Shown here piece by piece: positions 1 through 10,685 of a stretch of 64,000 nt of DNA. Both the position numbers and the translations under genes were made by a program. How positions within the stretch are numbered: the stretch's first letter is position 1; every line of letters starts with the position of its first letter. The stretch lies in assembly GCF_008831285.2 (NCBI RefSeq), contig NC_045142.1:25619876-25683875 (forward strand), given 5' to 3'. Origin of the DNA: Nymphaea colorata (lineage: Eukaryota; Streptophyta; Magnoliopsida; Nymphaeales; Nymphaeaceae). The notes below the pieces were generated by a model, which did no database searches, had not been told where the DNA came from, and saw only the letters and a program-made list of their open reading frames with translations.

Positions 1-2589
1 CACAATTCTTTTTTACCGCGTAATTTGAATCCAACTCCTGGTTTGGATTTCTAATTAACAAACATCTGATCAGTCAAGTGTAAATGGGTTCCATTAATCG
101 GCAGTATTCTAGTCGAATATCACATCAAGTGCCATGCTATTGGATGATCAGGAAATGGGAAAATACTCGAAATTAGGGTTCCTTTTACATGCCAATCTAT
201 ACAGAACTTGCATTGATCTATACAGAGTCCGGTCAAATTCCCAATGGATTCTGGCAGTGTTGGCAGGGATGTACATTTGCGCAACACTAACTCCTCAAGT
301 TCGCTCAGGTTTCCAACGAGATCGGGCAATGCCTTTAGAGATGTACAGTTGGATAGGTGCAAGCTCTTAAGTCCTATCAAGTTTTCGATGGGATCAGGCA
401 ACATTGACAGAGATCGACATTTGGTAAGTATTACCTCCTGAAGTGCCGTCAACCTACCCAAGGAATTGGGAAGAGCTGATAGACATCCACATACGTAGAC
501 GTGTAACTTCTTGAGTCCTGTCAAATTCCCAATGGAATGGGGCAATGTTGATAGGGATGTGCATGAGCCTATTTGTAACTCCTCGAGTAAAGACAACCTT
601 TCGATTGAATAGGGCAATGTCGATAAAGATTCACAAACAAGCACATCTAACCTCCTCAGTCCTGTCAAATTCCCAAAGGAATCAGGCAATGCCAATAGAG
701 ATTTACAACCAGCAGGATTTAACATCCTCAGCCTAGTCAAATTTTCAATGGAATCAGGCAATGCCGATAGAGATTCACAACCGCACACATTTAAATCCTT
801 CAGTCTAGTCAAATTTTCAATGGAATCAGGCAGTGTTGACAAGGATGTACATTCGAACAATACTAACTCCTCAAGTTCGGTCAGGTTTCCAATAGAATCA
901 GGCAATGCCAATAGAGATTCACAATTTTCCAGCTTCAACCTCTTAAGCCATGTCAATTTTCCCATGGAATTAGGAGGAGCCGATAGGCATTCACAATGGG
1001 ACGTGTCTAAACTTCTAAGTCTCGTCAAATTCTCTACGAAATGAGGCAATGTTGAGAATGATAACTATGATAGTGATAACTCCTCAAGTCTAGTGAAGTT
1101 TTCGATGGAATTGGGTAATGCCAACAGAGATGTACAATGAGACACGTCTAGCATCCTCAGTTCGGTCAAATTCTCAATGGAATTTGGCAATCTTGACGGG
1201 GATGAACACCAGCACAATCCTAAATGCTCAAGTTTGCTCAACCTTCCAATGGAACTGGGCAAGCTGTGTAGATGATAACAACTTGCCAAGTCTTTCATCT
1301 TCAGTTTGGTTGAATGTCCAATGGACTCAGGAATGTCCGTTAAACTGCTGCAGCCTCCAAGGCATAGTTTCTCTAGGTTCAAGGAGCGAGAGAAATCAGG
1401 AAGCTTCGTAAGTGCACTGCATCCACGAAGGTCCTGCACCTTCAGGTTAGTGAACACCTGTCCATCAATGGAAGCACCATTCTTTTTTTTTTTTTTTTTT
1501 TTGGGTAAGAAAGAAATTCTCCATCAATGAAGCAAGCAACAGAAATATGGTCCCACACATGAGTATAAATTGAAACTAACCTTTTTCTTTGATATGCAAC
1601 AGAAGTGACTCTGTGCTGTTCAATTCATGGACTTGGTACTTTTTAGCCACATGACGATGCGCATCCAGAAGCTGCACATCCCTTGTGGTGATGAGAATCC
1701 TTGTTCCTTCACCAAACCAGCCACAGCCACCAGCTAATGCTTTGAGTTGATCCCCATGGTCAACATCATCAAGAACAGCAAGCACCCTCTTGCCAAGAAA
1801 TCTCCTTTTTATCTCCGCAGACCCCTCATTGGGGTTGCGTATTTTTTTGCTTCCATCTTTGAACACCTCAGAAATAAATTCGTCCTGCAATTTGCGCAGC
1901 CCATCTTTTCTGTCCTTGACACCATCTATGATTATAGGCTTATAGCTTTTTCAAACCTGTCCTGGAGTCTGTTATGTATTTCCTTTGCGAGTGTTGTCTT
2001 GCCCACGCCTCCCATCCCATAAATCCCAACCATTTTAATGCCTCCTTCCTCAATACTTAGCAATTCCATTACTTCTTCAACCCTGTAGTGGATTCCCACA
2101 AGATGCTCTCCCACAGGCAACATTACATTATCACTGTGCTCACCTACCCTTTCCACAATTTCTTGTATCAGTTCTACCTCTTTCTAATTTGATCTGCCAA
2201 CATTTAAAAACAAAACGAGAAGGCGGGGAGTGAATGTCATGTTATATATGCGGTTACTTTTTTTGTTCTTCCGAATTCAGAAAATAAATGAATAATATAA
2301 AAAAGAAATGTAAGTTTTTTAAAGCTAACAACAAATTTTTCTAGTTTTGGTAGCTTTTCCATCTCAGCTGCCTATTTCTACAGAATTGCGGGTTTGATTT
2401 TTTATGTATTCAAGCAACTACTTACAGCAAAATTTGAACTGTTAATTAGAAAATATCATCCCATTGACATCTCTAGTTTTGTTTTGGGCTCAACTATCTA
2501 GCTTGCTAGTAGTGCAATTTGAGACTTGATTTGATCACTTTTACTTGGATTTGGGTTTAAATCAAAGTCACACAAAAAAATTCCGTTTT

Positions 2590-2885
2590 AATTTTTTTCG
2601 AGTATAATACGGTGAGCTCAAAAAAAAAAAGGTAAATTGCTAAAAAATAAAAAAATATATAAAATGCAAAAAAATAAATTAATAAGAAACTAATATCACA
2701 AACATTAAAAAATAAGTAGATTTGGAGCAAATAAAAATTATAAAAATGAAAAAGAACAGTTTGACATTAAAAAATGTGAAAATGAATAAAATGAAAAAAG
2801 AGGAAAAAGAAAAAAGTGAAAAAAGGAAAAAATAATAAAAATGGAAAATCATATTTTTCGCACTTTTTTTATTTTTAACGTTTTT
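2590..2885. repeat. A/T-rich dispersed element, copy A
   Basis: Strongly strand-asymmetric DNA, with runs of A on the plus strand. It begins next to the motif GTATAATACGGT. The same motif flanks the A/T-rich block at 42140-42520 in the opposite orientation, so both probably belong to one transposon-derived family. No coding sequence or terminal repeat is resolved. Confidence 0.4.
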
Positions 2886-2894
2886 TTTTCCTCC

Positions 2895-2935
<41 letters not shown>

Positions 2936-2944
2936 GTGTACATA

Positions 2945-3019
2945 GAGTAGTGATGAACAACAAAACTTTTAGTGGCATTTTCATTATGTTAGATCTAATA
3001 CCCGAGAGTTTAATTTAAA
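2945..3019 (+). repeat. Direct repeat, unit 1 of 2
   Basis: About 75 bp beginning GAGTAGTGATGAACAACAAA and ending in the CCCGAGAGTTT segment. It recurs at 4488-4562 with a few differences, inside the same intron. Confidence 0.75.
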
Positions 3020-3940
3020 CTTTGTACTATCATTAATGGAAAGAAGAATCAATGGAAAGAAGAATCAATCTGATTACCACTCTAAATTGTTCAAAGTACT
3101 GATCACTATCATTAATGGAATGAAGAATCAATCAGAATTATACTGTGGGCCTTTTGATGCCTTTCATAGCTTCCCTAGTTTTGCCACAACCTTGCGAAAG
3201 GGGGAACCCTGTTTATGGTGTGCTTGATGACATTGATGACATTCCCCCGCCAGTCCCAATTCCTCTTTCATCGTCCATGTTTCCTTTTCTTTAGATTCCT
3301 CTGTCTGTATTCTCCGATCTCTTGACATTTGCAATTGGTTGAGAAAATAGTATCTACTACTTAGGACTTTCCAGGTGGCTAAGAAGGAGTAGAATAGTGA
3401 TAGCAGAGGCATAGATGCTTTATGAAAGAAGGGAATGGATGGTCATTGGAATTTTCATTGAAAGGTTGTTGATACTAAAAGTCACTTAACTTATTCAAGT
3501 CAAAGTCAGACAAATCTTTCAAAGTGCTTACCAAATTTGATGGTCATTACAATTGTCTTATTATGGGTTTCCTACGCTTCCCCCTAGGCAAATAGTGACA
3601 ACGATGAATGAGAGAAGTAAAAAGAAGAAGAAAAAGGGGAAATGGAGGATATAGACGGAGAGTAAGATCTTCATATCCCAGACTGCCAGCATCAACACTA
3701 AAGCGTTTTCCAACAATTACATTTAAAATGTTGTGTTATTTGTTGGCTGCAATGGAGAGGATTTGTTGCCGATCGGTGGAATGTAATTGCACAAAATTTG
3801 TGTCATTCCATAAAAACTTTAATTTGTTGTGATTTTTCTTTTGAATTTTGATTAGTGAATATGCCATTTCATTAGCTATAATTTCAGAAATTGTAACTCT
3901 TGGAATTCTCAAAGAATTTGATGTTTCACCAGCATTTCAG

Positions 3941-4051
3941 GAGAGAGAAAGAGAGAGAGAGCCGATAACATGGGAATGTATATCAAAATTAGGGGACAAG
4001 AAGTCCCCAAGATACAAAAATTGAGGACAAGAAGTCCCCTAGTTACAGTAA
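3941..4051 (+). repeat. Dispersed repeat shared by both TNL introns, copy 1
   Basis: Starts with GA-rich DNA, then GAGCCGATAA, GGAATGTATATCAAA and two GGGACAAG-AGTCCCC modules. A close relative lies at 8553-8667 in intron 1 of the second TNL. Because the two genes point opposite ways, this copy is antisense to its host gene and the other is sense. Confidence 0.7.
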
Positions 4052-4487
4052 TTAACTGCAAGACAAAAGCAATAGATGAATACAACTTACAGAAAAACAA
4101 AATAGGAGGGGTGGAAAGAGAGTGGAAGGACAGAACAACATCATCTCCCAGTCGCAGAAAGAGGACAACGCCGCAACTGAATGGCAAAATGAACATCTCC
4201 CTGCACAAGACGAGCCACAGACTCCGGCGAAGAGAAGGTGCCCCGAAGACCCTGTTGTTGCGCTCCTTTCAAATATGCCATCAAGCTGAAATGAGCCACA
4301 ACCTCCAAACACGGCCCCAAGAAATAGACAAGTTGGGGGAATGACAAAAAAGAAAAAAAAGACAAATAGCAAAATGAACATCTCCTTGCACAAGACGAAT
4401 GGAGAGAAAGAGAAAAAGAGTGAAGGAAAAGGAAAAGGTAAAAAGTTATAGCATAATTCATACACCAATCAAAAGATTCATGATATT

Positions 4488-4562
4488 GAGTAGTGATGAA
4501 CAACAAAAATTTTAGTGGCAATCTGATTTTATGAGATCTATTACCCGAGAGTTTGATTTGAA
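4488..4562 (+). repeat. Direct repeat, unit 2 of 2
   Basis: Second copy of the 75-bp unit at 2945-3019, same orientation, 1.5 kb away. The pair suggests a segmental duplication or two related insertions in the intron. Confidence 0.75.
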
Positions 4563-5229
4563 GTTATACCCAACTTAAAATATTCCATGGTTCTAGGCAA
4601 CTGGGGAATTTAAGAATTGTGCATGTAAAATCTCTGTTACACTACAAACATGTAGGTCCAAATGCAAAGTTTGCCTTTTACTTCCTGTTTTTTTTGAAAA
4701 GGCAAAGTGGGGAAGGGAGAGAGAAACTTACTGGTGACTAATAGTGAAGCCTTTAAGTTGACCAACTTTAGTCATTGCAGTTCTCCATTCGTCAACATCT
4801 GCAGAACTCGAACTCACTTGATGGTTTTTGAATGCCATCTCAAAAGGGTCCCTTTGATGGAGCACATCAGACGGCTCGACATGGTAAAAGATGGGGATGA
4901 TCTCCTTCTTGTGCTCAAACATGGTGGCCAGTTCCATCAAACACGACTTAGAATCTGCATATCCTTTTGACAAGATGACCACACAGTACCTCGACTCTTT
5001 TATTACTTCGAGAAGCCTTTTGTCAATTTTCTCTCCGGACTTCATTTTTTCATCGTTCATCATCAATGAATGTATGGATTCCTGCATCATCGAGAGCCTT
5101 GGAGAGGTGCCCTATGAAGCTTTGTTGGGTGTCTTTTCCCCTCAAACTCAAAAATACTTCGTATGTGAAAGAGCCAACAGAAGAGATGGAGGAGGATGGA
5201 ACCAATGCTGAATTAGAAGAAGCGGCCAT

Positions 5230-7257
5230 GGCTAAACTCTTCCACTCTTCCTAAGGTTGTATCGATTTTAAAAAAGATGTTTCAGCTGGGAGAAGAAGGA
5301 AGATCAAACCTAGATAAGTGGGACGCTGAAAATTGCAGAGGAAATTTCAGTGGAAAGGGGGAGAAGGATGAAGGACCTTGTCATGATCACCTACTCTCCC
5401 TCGGTTTCAATATTAATAATGGATGGCGTGAATAAAAAACCAAGAAACCCACAGTTTTTCTCTACCGGTTTTTGTCAAATGAACCAAGGTAGATCTCAAA
5501 CTCAACTTCTGATGGCTAAAATTCTCAAATTGGATATTCTTCCGCGTGTAAACTGTTGAGATTTTTTTCTTTTTTACCAAAAACCTATACAAAATTTCTA
5601 GCTTTTTAGCTATCAGTTGAACAAATCCTGTACAACTTTTATGAGGACAGTGTATGAAACAGAGACAATATTCATCAGAATAAGCTTTGCTTCAAGTAAC
5701 GCAAAAAATTTTCTACTTTCAAATCGACCGAAAAGCCTCTCGTTGGAAAAGTGTGTCAGCTGCTTCAAACCTTTGCGAATTAATCATCCCATCAAACGTT
5801 CCTTTTAGCTGTACGGAAGAACAATGTTAAGAGCTACGTGAATAACAAACTTAATAAGTGCGATTTCCAATCAACTGGTGGAGCCAAAATTTAATTTTAG
5901 TCAGAAGGAGCACTAATTTAATAACTTTAATGTTTTTAAGGGCACTTTTGTATGTAAATAATCAAATATATCGGATTATTAAGATAACGATAAATAAACT
6001 GTTTCGAACAACATCGGATCTTGACAACATAAATTTGGTATCATTTCCATTTTTCATTTAAAATTTATTTAATGTTAATTTTTGTTTAAAGGAATCAGAA
6101 GTAGGATGATAAGTGATAACCGATATGGTGTTGATGAATTTACAACGTCGGTCGGTCGGTGGCCATCATGGATGGAGCATACCCATCAAGATCCAGATTC
6201 AGATCCAAATATCAGTTTAAAAAGAAATTGCGATGTCACGCACGGCCGTTTCTTAACGCCCAATTAATCCACTGCCCAAAAATATTTGCCTAAAAATATT
6301 TAATACGGAACCGAGCTGAAGAAATCACCAGAACTGCCGTCATCTAAAGGCAATATTGAATTTGGTGTTTGATAAAGATTGAAATTTCATACAAAAGGGA
6401 CATCCAGTTATCTGTTTTAAATTACATAAGCAATATTCAATATTGAGTCATTTGAAGGTTGGTGCAATGGCAGGGTGGGTGCTGGTAGGTGGTCAATTCT
6501 TCTTTTCGAAACATCAATATGTCGACTTCTTTGTCATGTAGAAGTTGAAGCACAATGGGGTAGCATCCTAAGACACTGAAAGCAACCATCTACTTAAGGA
6601 GAAGAAAGAGTTTGGTAAAAGTTCCGGCTCTCTTTTGAGTGGTAAGGAAAAATTTGCTCACTCATTATATCCAATATTGGCTCCCATTATATCCAATATT
6701 GAGTTCTGACTGAGAAATTTGATCCTTTCTAATCAAGGAAAAGAATTCATGCATGGGATGATTGCATATCAAAGAATTAAAAATCAGCTCATATTAAGCG
6801 AGGGCAGGATACTTGGACCAAAAACTAATTGGGTCCTTGAGTACTTCTCAAGTAGGCTGTAAAAGCCTATCATTTTTAATTATATGCAATTGAATATGGT
6901 TGTAGAGATGCATATATTCATATATATAAACAGATATACTCAATATAATAGTTGGCCTTGTTAAACCTACCATTAAGGCATAATCAAGCAGTTATAGGTA
7001 AATTAAATGTATTAAAGAGGAGGTTACAACTTTGTCATGAAAAGGGAGTTGACAAAATACATTGATGGGTGCATTCAAAAAAATGATTTAGATAAAACTG
7101 AAGAGTCATCTTTCTTGTGAGAGGTGCAAATTGGGATGGCAGCTTTTGGGGCTTTAAAGAGGTCTATTTAACCTTGTTTTGCAGCAAATAAACCTGTGCT
7201 GCAATACAGAATGGAAGGTCAAGCAAAGAGACTCTAGATAGCCAAAATTATCATTCA

Positions 7258-7314
<57 letters not shown>

Positions 7315-7899
7315 GAGTCATTTAATCGATTCTGGTGAACAGTTGAGAGAAAGACATGGATATGAAAGTGATTTAGTTTCTCCATGTCTTGAGAAAAAGG
7401 TGATTTAGTTTACATAATTTTTTCATTGTTTTTGTCTTAAATGTTCATCATAATAGAACGGATGGTTTTAATGAGTGAGTTGGGTAACATATGTATCGGT
7501 CGGCAACCGATAACAGGTTCCTTATGGTGGGCATCATTTTTAAGATGGGCGTAGGGCCGGTGGATAAGGTTTCGATTGGTGCCACCGATAAGCGCATCTC
7601 ACCAACACCTGACTGTAAATAGTTTGTGACGCGATACTGGACAACGTTCCATTGTGACGTTCCATCATAATTGAAGGATTCAGACTAAGGGATGAAGAAA
7701 TCTGTGGGTGCTACTTGTTATCGCTGCCAAAACGTTGGGCGTGGCTTGCCGAAGTTTTATTGGAAATCATCTTTTATGCACCATATATACATGGTGAACT
7801 GGTGATTGATGTATTCATGATCATGTGGTTCCTCCTCCTCTGATGTCAGTCTCGGATCCAATTCCTTCTCCCGCAAAAACAATCTGGGTGCGATCGGCC
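5230..7899. other. Intergenic region between divergent TNL loci
   Basis: 2.67 kb separate the two start codons, and promoters for both would lie here. The sequence is A/T-rich and holds a long (TA)n tract at 7260-7311 and a doubled CATTATATCCAATATTG near 6660-6700. A possible TATA-like ATATATA lies near 7785, about 110 bp before the plus-strand start. No gene was recognised. Confidence 0.6.
7260..7311. repeat. (TA)n microsatellite
   Basis: About 52 bp of uninterrupted TA dinucleotides, read directly. Confidence 0.97.
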
Positions 7900-10536
7900 A
7901 TGGGCGCTTCTTCGAGTTCAACGTCGTTCGTTCCCTCCTCTTCCTTGGCGTCCTCTTCCAGGGAATACGAAGCGTTTCTGAGTTTCAGGGAAGAAGATAT
8001 CGGCCAAGGCTTCGGGGGCCACCTCTACACAGCTCTCAGGGATGCAGGAATCCGCACTTTCAAGGACGATGGAGAGATGGTGGCGGGAGTGAACAACGAG
8101 AAGCTCCTGAAAGCAGCACAGGAGTCAAGGTGCTGCGTGGTCGTCATATCCAGTCGATATGCGAATTCAGATCGGTGTTTGAACGGACTGGCAGCCATGT
8201 TTCGGGCTAATACGGAGATCATCCCCGTCTTCTACAATGTCGACTCTTACGACGTGCGCAATCAGAGTGGCCCTTTCGAGTTTGCTTTCACCAAACATAA
8301 ACAGAATCACACCTATGAAGCTGTTGAGGAATGGATGCATGCGATGGCCACAGTTGGTAAACTTAAAGGTTTCCATGTTAATCACCAGTACGTCTCTCTC
8401 TCTTTCTTTCCCTCAAGATCTCTCCTTCTCTCCCACTGTTGATGTTTTTTGTTTCTTCACTTGCTTGTCTCATGGTTTCTGTTTCTTTACTTGCTTATAT
8501 GATTATATCTTGTACTGATATTGATATCTCTCTCTTCCTTCGTCTTTTCCAGTAACCAGAAAAGAAAGAGAGATAAAGAGCCGATAAAATGGAAATGTAT
8601 ATCAAATTTTGAAGACAAAGTCCCCTACATACAAAAATTAGGGACAAGAGGTCCCCTAAATACAGTAGAGAGAGAAAAAAAAAATTATGGTTCATCGAAC
8701 CAAAGATTTTAGTATGATAAAAGTGAGAATTTATGGTTCATCGAACCAAAGATTTTAGTATGATAAAGTTTATGGATCAAACTAAGGACCTTAGTTTGAT
8801 TGTGGGCCTTCTGATCTGAATCAAACTGGTGAATATCTCATATCCTGATCAGCATCTCAGATTAAGAAAAAGGCATTCGATTTGTTTGAGATTGGTGTTC
8901 TTAGAATTTTTATATCCTTTATTTCTTGCAGCATATGAAATCTTTTGTTTGAAATGTGAAAGAACTACACGATAAATTTGTAAACTTCTTGAAATTCATG
9001 AATCTCAAGTGATCAAAGTACGCTCCTCCGCGCGGCTTCTAGCTTGACATGTGGACTTGAGATTTATGAATCTCAAGGTACACACATATTTTGGCTCCTG
9101 TTTAGCTTGAAGCTTTAATTTGTCTTGAGCTTCTGCAATTCTTAACTTCAAACTTTGCTAGAATCGTGGATTAATAATCAAGATTTGTCCCTTATTAAAT
9201 CTGACAGTAAGATCATAGATCGGAGATAAGTTGTCTATTAATACTCGCTGATCTATTGTATATATATTTCATAGATGTAAATATACGATGAAGTTCGTCC
9301 GCAAATAACGAAATTCTTTAGAATTCTAAAGTCGAATCCATCAGTCAAATTTAGCATTTACGAAGTGATCATTTAATTAGTATCAAGCCTATCTATCCTA
9401 ATATGTATATGTCAGATTCCAATTCCATTGGAAAAGATGGGTTACCTTGGATCTGAAGATTGAACCCTAAATCCATGTAGACGTCTTAAATCAAAAATTT
9501 TAACGGCTACGTTAAAAGACCCGTGAGAAAAACAAAGAGAAAATAATCATCATCCTTTTCTCCTTGTTTTTTTCTCAACTTTTCATCAGATGGATCTATG
9601 TTTGGTGTCCTCTATTCATTAATTTTAAATTATAGTATGTGTATTTGCCAAAACTCGTTATCAACTTTAAATACCTATATTTACTATGTATATTTTAGTT
9701 ATTTCATAATTTTGAAAGAGGAGAAAGCTTAATTGATATATATTATAAGGTCCGTCCTATTATTCTTTTTGTTTGGCAGGTTGAGTAGGGAGAGACAAGT
9801 GATACAAGACATCGTGGAAAGAGTGAGCGGGTGCAGAGATAATCAGTTGCGTTTTGTAGATCGTCCTGAAAGAAATTTCGACTCCCCTGTCCGAGACGTC
9901 TCAGAACTTCTAAGTCTTGAGGAAGGAGGCGTTAAAATGATCGGAATTTATGGGATGGGAGCGGTGGGGAAGACAACAGTCGCAAGTGAGCTACTCGGCG
10001 GACTCTCCGGTAGGTTTGATGAAGTTATCATCATAAGGGGGATCAAAGACAAAGCCAGAAACGATGGGCTGCACAAATTACAACGAGAGTTCATTTCTCC
10101 AGCATTAGAAGATAACGAGGAAGAAACATATAGCTCCCGTGCGGGGATCAACGAGATCGAAAGGCGATTTCGTCACAAGAGGATACTTGCTATTCTTGAT
10201 GATGTTGACGACAGAGAGCAGTTGAGAGCATTAGCCGGTGGACGCGACTGGTTTGGTGAAGGAACGAGAATCGTGATCACCGCAAGGGATGTGCAGATTC
10301 TGGAAGCGCATCGCGTAGATAGAAAGTATGATGCCCAGGGATTGAGATGGATCAACGAATCCTCATCACCGCATCATGGCCGGTACCACTATCAAGGAAC
10401 AGATCATCATTTTCAACGTCAAAGGAACTATCCCCAACAAGAACGAGAAGAAGAAGAAGGTTTCAACACTTTTCATGCATCCCTTCGTCCCGGACAAGAT
10501 CAAGAAGAAGCTCGGATGCGCTTCAAGAGGTATTAA
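7900..10536 (+). CDS. Truncated TIR-NB protein (two exons)
   Basis: Exons 7900-8387 and 9780-10536; the join CA|G keeps frame and gives 414 residues. Start 7900 (MGASSSS) was chosen over the in-frame 7825 because it aligns with the start of the sister TNL. TIR domain is about residues 24-160. Its helix reads YANSDRCLNGL, so residue 96 is Gly where TIR NADases have the catalytic Glu (GGA instead of GAA at 8185-8187). The NB part has P-loop GMGAVGKTT (221-229), kinase 2 LAILDDVDD (299-307) and RNBS-B GTRIVITARD. After residue 351 homology stops. A 63-residue unrelated tail follows and the TAA at 10534-10536 abuts a MITE-like element. ARC2 and LRRs are absent. It may be an expressed TIR-NB remnant, a decoy or helper, or a pseudogene. 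Confidence 0.72.
8553..8667 (+). repeat. Dispersed repeat shared by both TNL introns, copy 2
   Basis: Relative of 3941-4051: GA-rich start, GAGCCGATAA, GGAAATGTATATCAAA, then two modules ending AGTCCCC and GGTCCCC, and TACAGTA at the end. It is sense with respect to its host gene. Confidence 0.7.
8685..8767 (+). repeat. 46-bp tandem duplication
   Basis: Two adjacent units, each with TTATGGTTCATCGAACCAAA followed by GATTTTAGTATGATAAA. The shared parts are identical by eye. Confidence 0.85.
8988..9077. repeat. Pair of 22-bp near-perfect palindromes
   Basis: CTTGAAATTCATGAATCTCA plus AG at 8988-9009 and a near-identical unit at 9056-9077. Each is almost self-complementary, so the pair is both direct and inverted. 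Confidence 0.7.
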
Positions 10537-10685
10537 GAGTTGTTTGACAGCACGACGCTGTGTCAGTGTCTCATAATAAATCTGTCTTAATTCTTTAGGA
10601 CAGATTTATGGAACTGTAGCACCAATCTTGGCTGTGGCCTAATCTTTGAAACAGACTAATAAAGTGTTGTGCTGCCAAACAACCC
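10537..10685. mobile_element. 149-bp MITE-like foldback element
   Basis: Ends read GAGTTGTTTGACAGCAC at left and GTGCTGCCAAACAACCC at right, an inverted pair matching 15 of 17. A second nested inverted pair (ATAAATCTGTC / GACAGATTTAT) forms the centre, so the whole unit folds into a hairpin. Flanks are TAA and TAG, an imperfect 3-bp match, so no superfamily is assigned. The truncated TNL reading frame stops at the left border. Confidence 0.65.

Larger units (their letters stand above)
2194..4731 (-). other. TNL pseudogene intron 1, repeat-filled
   Basis: This 2.5-kb intron lies between the TIR and NB exons. It holds an A/T-rich block (2590-2885), a (CT)n(CA)n tract near 2895-2935, a 75-bp direct repeat pair, short AATGGAAAGAAGAATC-type tandem units near 3036-3140, and a dispersed repeat at 3941-4051. 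A second small duplication is the GCAAAATGAACATCTCC segment near 4183 and again near 4370. No additional coding exon was recognised. ORFs here are low-complexity or run through repeats. Confidence 0.6.
120..5229 (-). pseudogene. TIR-NB-LRR immune receptor pseudogene
   Basis: Relic of an intracellular TNL immune receptor. The TIR exon is 5229-4732, starting ATG with MAASS. It keeps FLSLRGKD, FIDDE, the YADSKSCLMEL helix with its catalytic Glu, and ends CCA|GTAAGT. The NB exon starts at 2193 after TTGGCAG and holds the P-loop GMGGVGKTT, kinase 2 VLAVLDDVD and RNBS-B GTRILITTRD. The LRR block (1457-120) has about 18 repeats of 24 residues, pattern LPxSIxNLTxLxxLxLxxCxSL. Lesions seen: (1) a 7-bp near-tandem insertion in the TIR (5049-5061), giving TGA at 5050-5052; (2) TAG at 2184-2186 where the sister locus has AGG; (3) a frameshift near 1935-1945; (4) loss of the whole ARC2 region (GLPL to MHD) between about 1581 and 1480; (5) TAG at 1065-1067 inside the LRRs. 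No full-length receptor can be made. The remaining TIR could be expressed only as a fragment. Confidence 0.9.
8388..9779 (+). other. Intron 1 of truncated TNL
   Basis: 1.39-kb intron, GT (GTACGT) to AG (TTTGGCAG). It contains the dispersed repeat at 8553-8667, a 46-bp tandem duplication and two 22-bp palindromes. No other exon was recognised. Confidence 0.65.

Noticed and set aside
244-1044. Plus-strand ORFs opposite the LRR region
   Set aside because: They are antisense shadows of 72-bp LRR repeats; the minus strand shows clear LRR periodicity.
7825-7899. Upstream in-frame ATG for the truncated TIR-NB gene
   Set aside because: The downstream ATG at 7900 aligns with the sister TNL N-terminus (MxASS...VPSSS).
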